Part shown: positions 6,102 to 8,733 of the stretch, one piece after another
How the letters are laid out: the number at the start of each line of letters is the position of its first letter
Numbering within the stretch: the stretch's first letter is position 1
Source of the DNA: an uncultured Myxococcales bacterium
GTDB lineage: Bacteria > Myxococcota_A > UBA9042
DNA length: 8,733 nucleotides
Assembly (NCBI GenBank): GCA_903917305.1
Contig: CAIXAA010000716.1
Location: forward strand, 1 to 8,733
Direction: 5' to 3'
Program-made: the position numbers and the translations under genes
The notes under the pieces: model-generated
What the model was told of the DNA's origin: nothing
Seen by the model: the letters and a program-made list of their open reading frames with translations, nothing else
Databases searched by the model: none

Positions 6102-7886
6102 TTACCCGACGTCAAGTTGGGCTGCCAGAGAATGCCAGAGCGGCGTGAGATCCGCGCGGGCCTGGGTCGCCGCCTGGTGCGACGGTGCGCCAATGTGCAG
6201 CCAGGATGCGTCGTTGCAGGTCACCGGATACCGCAGTTCCGGGCCGTTCCAGGTCGCTCCGCGACCGAGAAAACGCAATCCTTCATGCATTTCCATGGGA
6301 ACATTTGTTGCGATCCGCAGATTTCCCGCGGCGCACTGCAGGGTTTGATCGGTCTGCCACGTCACGCCGGGCGCCAGGAGCAGCCGGCCGATGGCGGCAT
6401 CTGGCGGCGCGGCGGCGCGCAGGCGATCGGCGATCACGAGGTGCCCGTCGGCCGCGTGCGCCACGAAACGCAAGTGCCGGTGCGTGCCTGCGGGCCACTC
6501 GAAGATCGCGCCGAGCCAATGCCACGCGCCCTGTTCGCCCCACTGGAGGTGCCGCATGCGGCCGCGGGCGCCGACGCGGAAGGTCGACCACAGCTCGGTC
6601 GATGGCACGCCGGGGATGTCGAGCGTCGAGTGGCTGGCCGCGCTGCGGTTCAGGCTGCGGTTGGCGTCGCCCTCGTAGCCGCACAGACCGGCGTCGCCGA
6701 AGATGCGGGTGTCGCGCCAGGACCACTCCACCGACAGTTGATCGGCATGCGCGTGACCCGGCTGCGGCGCGTAGGCGGGCGGCGCCGTGTGCACGATCGC
6801 GAAGTGGGCGCCGCGCCGCGATGTCCACGCCGAGAGCCGCGGATCCGTCCGGCCCGGCGGCGTATGCGCCAGCGCCGTGCGCGTCAGGTGCAGGTGGACC
6901 AGCGCGTCCGGATCGCTGTCGCCAAAGGCCGGCAGGTGGCCGTCGGGATGGCGCACGGCCGCCAGCCAGGCACAGGCGCGCGCCAGCAGCGGATCCAGTT
7001 GGAAGTGAGCAGTGTTGGGCGAGTCGGCGCGCAGCCGCTGCAGGCCCAGCAGGTCCTCGATAGCCAGCGCGTGGTACATCGGCGACGCTTCGACGTGGCT
7101 GCCATCGCGGGCGAATTGGCGCTCGCACTCCGCCGCCAGGGCCGCCGTTGCCGCCTCCGAGCCGCCGAACACCGCCGACGCACAAGCCGCCGCGATGCGG
7201 TCGCACAGCAGGTGGTTGCCGCCCAGGTGGCGCTCTGCCAGCAGCCCCAGACCCGCCGCCGCCGCGGCCGCCGTGGCCAGCAGGTGCGCGGCAAGCTCGC
7301 GGTGCTGCGGGCGCAGGCGATCGCGACCGTGGTGCGCCAGGTGGGTCAGCCGCGCCGCCGCGCGCAGGCAGGCGAGCGTGCGCCGCGCGCGCGGATAGGG
7401 CTCCCACGCCTTGTCCAGGTGCGGCGCCGCGAGGTTCCAGCGGCCCAGGGCAGCGCCAGCCAGCGCCAGCGCGCCACCGCCGTTCGCGGCGTCCATCGGC
7501 GATCGCACGGCAGCGGCTGTCAGCGCGTCGACCCAATCGAGGTAGTGCGCTTCGTAGACTTCGAGGGGGCGCGCGCCCGGCAGCTGCCAGTCTTCTGGCG
7601 GAAATGCGGCCACTTCCCGGCCTGCCAGCACCAGGCGCCCCGCCAGCAGCTCTGCCACCGCAGGCGGCGGCGTCGACTCCAGCGCCGCACCCAGGTTGCG
7701 CAGCGCCGCCACGTTGGCCTTGGCGGCCTGCTGGGCGCCTTGCCGCTGCCAGATCGCCACCAGGCCTGGCAACACGGGAAGCCACAGCCGCTTGCGCGCC
7801 TCGTTGACGCCGCGCTCCACGTGGCTGCGCACGGGCAGCGGCCTCAAGGTCCGCCACCACCGCCCGAGAGAGGCGGGCTCCTTCAT
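6102..7886 (-). CDS. Heparinase II/III-family polysaccharide lyase-like protein
   Basis: This 594-residue protein has the layout of heparinase II/III and alginate-lyase-type enzymes encoded in exopolysaccharide clusters. An N-terminal all-helical toroid region (about 60-340) carries the family landmarks HLGGNHLL (220-227, N224, H225) and EASPMYH (266-272, Y271, H272), which match the active-site Asn/His and Tyr positions of the family. The C-terminal beta-sandwich (about 350-590) opens with GHAHADQLS (377-385, H378, H380, D382), then GDAGLCGYEGD (397-407) and NRSAASHSTLDI (413-424). Such enzymes cleave uronic-acid polysaccharides by beta-elimination. No signal peptide is visible: the N-terminus is charged (SLGRWWRTLRPL), as I recall for cluster-linked members. 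An alanine run at 204-211 is low-complexity. The ATG overlaps the stop of the glycosyltransferase gene by 4 bases (ATGA), indicating coupled translation. It may trim or remodel the polymer made by this locus; the substrate is unknown. Confidence 0.82.
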   Translation of the reverse strand: MKEPASLGRWWRTLRPLPVRSHVERGVNEARKRLWLPVLPGLVAIWQRQGAQQAAKANVAALRNLGAALESTPPPAVAELLAGRLVLAGREVAAFPPEDWQLPGARPLEVYEAHYLDWVDALTAAAVRSPMDAANGGGALALAGAALGRWNLAAPHLDKAWEPYPRARRTLACLRAAARLTHLAHHGRDRLRPQHRELAAHLLATAAAAAAGLGLLAERHLGGNHLLCDRIAAACASAVFGGSEAATAALAAECERQFARDGSHVEASPMYHALAIEDLLGLQRLRADSPNTAHFQLDPLLARACAWLAAVRHPDGHLPAFGDSDPDALVHLHLTRTALAHTPPGRTDPRLSAWTSRRGAHFAIVHTAPPAYAPQPGHAHADQLSVEWSWRDTRIFGDAGLCGYEGDANRSLNRSAASHSTLDIPGVPSTELWSTFRVGARGRMRHLQWGEQGAWHWLGAIFEWPAGTHRHLRFVAHAADGHLVIADRLRAAAPPDAAIGRLLLAPGVTWQTDQTLQCAAGNLRIATNVPMEMHEGLRFLGRGATWNGPELRYPVTCNDASWLHIGAPSHQAATQARADLTPLWHSLAAQLDVG

Positions 7887-8733
7887 CGCGCTGCGTCCAC
7901 GACGTGCCGCAGCACGGCTTCGTAGCGCTGCGCCAACGCCGCGCGATCATTGTGAAGTTCGACGTAGGCGCGGCCCGCCAGGCCTTGGGCGGCCGCCTTG
8001 GCGGGCGCTGCCACCAGCGCGTCGATGCCAGCCTGCAGGCCGCTCGCGTCGCCGGCTGCGCTCACCGGGCCGCAACCTGCCCGCTTCGCGATCGCGGTCA
8101 CCTCACCATCCGCGCTCAGCAAGACCGGCCGGCCCGAGGCCATGGACTCGTAGATCTTGCTCGGCACCGTGTGCTCGTCCTTGCGCGGTCGCAGGATGAC
8201 CAGCGTCGCAAAGGCGCAGCGGTACAGCGCCGGCACCAGCGCGCGCCCGACCGGACCCGCCAGCGTCACATTGTGCAGATGTTCCGCCTGGATGCGCCCG
8301 GTGAGGTGGCTGCGCAGCGCGCCATCGCCGATGAGGCAGAAGTGCACATCGTCGCCCGCGCGTTTGCCGCGCTCCTTCGCCAGATCCAGCACAAGATCAA
8401 GACCTTGGGGTGGATTGAACACGCCCGCGTACAGCACGAGCCGCTTGCCGTCCGGCACGCCCGCTTCGCGCAGGAAGCGTTGCGCCTCCGCCTGTTGCGC
8501 CTGCGCCTCGCGATCAAAGCGCGCCAGATCCGCGCCGTTGGGCAGCACGTGCACGGTGCCCGGTCGCGCGCCAAGTTCGAGCAATCGCTCGCGTTTCCCC
8601 TCGCTCACGGTCGTCACGGCAGCCGAGCGCGCCAGCAGCAGGCGGTTCAGTTGCTCCAGCGCCGTCACCGCCGGACCCGCCTTGACACGACCGGCATTCA
8701 CGACGGCTTCCGGCCAGATATCGCGGACATCGA
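7883..8733 (-). CDS. Glycosyltransferase family 4 protein, partial (N-terminus outside window)
   Basis: This is a GT-B-fold glycosyltransferase of the GT4 type. The frame is open through the right edge of the window. Before the GTG at 8701 the codons still read DVRDIWPEAVV, the 'D.RDlWP' motif found in the N-terminal half of WbuB-like GT4 enzymes, so GTG 8701 is not the true start and roughly the first 100-130 residues are missing. The visible part has VTTVSEG and LPNGADLARF at the inter-domain hinge, LVLYAGVFNPPQGLDLVLDL opening the C-terminal domain, FCLIGDGALR, and the nucleotide-sugar binding EHTVPSKIYESMASGRPVLLSADGE, with the E-x7-E pattern of the family. It would add a sugar from a nucleotide donor to a lipid-linked oligosaccharide at the cytoplasmic face of the membrane. 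The donor cannot be read from sequence. Its TGA stop overlaps the ATG of the lyase-like gene. Confidence 0.9.
   Translation of the reverse strand, partial: DVRDIWPEAVVNAGRVKAGPAVTALEQLNRLLLARSAAVTTVSEGKRERLLELGARPGTVHVLPNGADLARFDREAQAQQAEAQRFLREAGVPDGKRLVLYAGVFNPPQGLDLVLDLAKERGKRAGDDVHFCLIGDGALRSHLTGRIQAEHLHNVTLAGPVGRALVPALYRCAFATLVILRPRKDEHTVPSKIYESMASGRPVLLSADGEVTAIAKRAGCGPVSAAGDASGLQAGIDALVAAPAKAAAQGLAGRAYVELHNDRAALAQRYEAVLRHVVDAAR

Noticed and set aside
5634..7925. 763-codon plus-strand open frame opposite the lyase-like and WecA-type genes
   Set aside because: Its product is R/Q/G/A-rich without domain features, while the opposite strand carries complete family motifs.

Overview
The window is a GC-rich bacterial chromosomal segment in which nearly every base is coding. 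The XerD-type recombinase and the MutS tail point to a Proteobacteria-like or Myxococcota-like organism. The XerD C-terminus (ERLREIYDRFHPRA) looks to me more like deltaproteobacterial/myxobacterial XerD than like the beta/gamma forms, but this is an impression from family memory, not a search result.

Left part, plus strand: the C-terminal end of mutS (1-283), then a 132-base gap with a small dyad and an AT-rich patch, then a complete xerD-type tyrosine recombinase (416-1363), then a gene for an ATP-grasp ligase-like protein (start 1382 or 1370, end 2560). The first two are housekeeping genes (mismatch repair, chromosome dimer resolution). The ATP-grasp gene looks functionally closer to the block on its right.

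Right part, minus strand, read from right to left: a GT4 glycosyltransferase whose N-terminus lies outside the window (8733-7883), a heparinase II/III-family polysaccharide lyase-like protein (7886-6102), a WecA/TagO/MraY-family undecaprenyl-phosphate sugar-1-phosphate transferase (start 6002 or 6050, end 5040), a single-chain ABC transporter with an N-terminal ATPase and a C-terminal membrane part (5039-3621), and a nucleotidyltransferase-fold protein of the NTP_transf_5 type (3616-2564). Junctions are tight: a 4-base ATGA overlap, a gap of about 100 bases, no gap, then 4 bases. This suggests one operon, possibly with a control point in the 6003-6101 gap.

Taken together, the minus-strand block reads as part of an exopolysaccharide or surface-glycan locus. 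The WecA-type enzyme would load the first sugar on undecaprenyl phosphate, the GT4 enzyme would extend it, the lyase-family protein would process or trim the polymer, and the ABC protein, NTP_transf_5 protein and ATP-grasp protein are candidates for export or for decorating the glycan. The substrate of these last three cannot be read from the sequence. No polymerase, flippase, chain-length regulator or outer-membrane exporter is visible; if the locus is a complete one they should lie beyond position 8733. I saw no tRNA, rRNA, CRISPR array, insertion sequence or phage gene.
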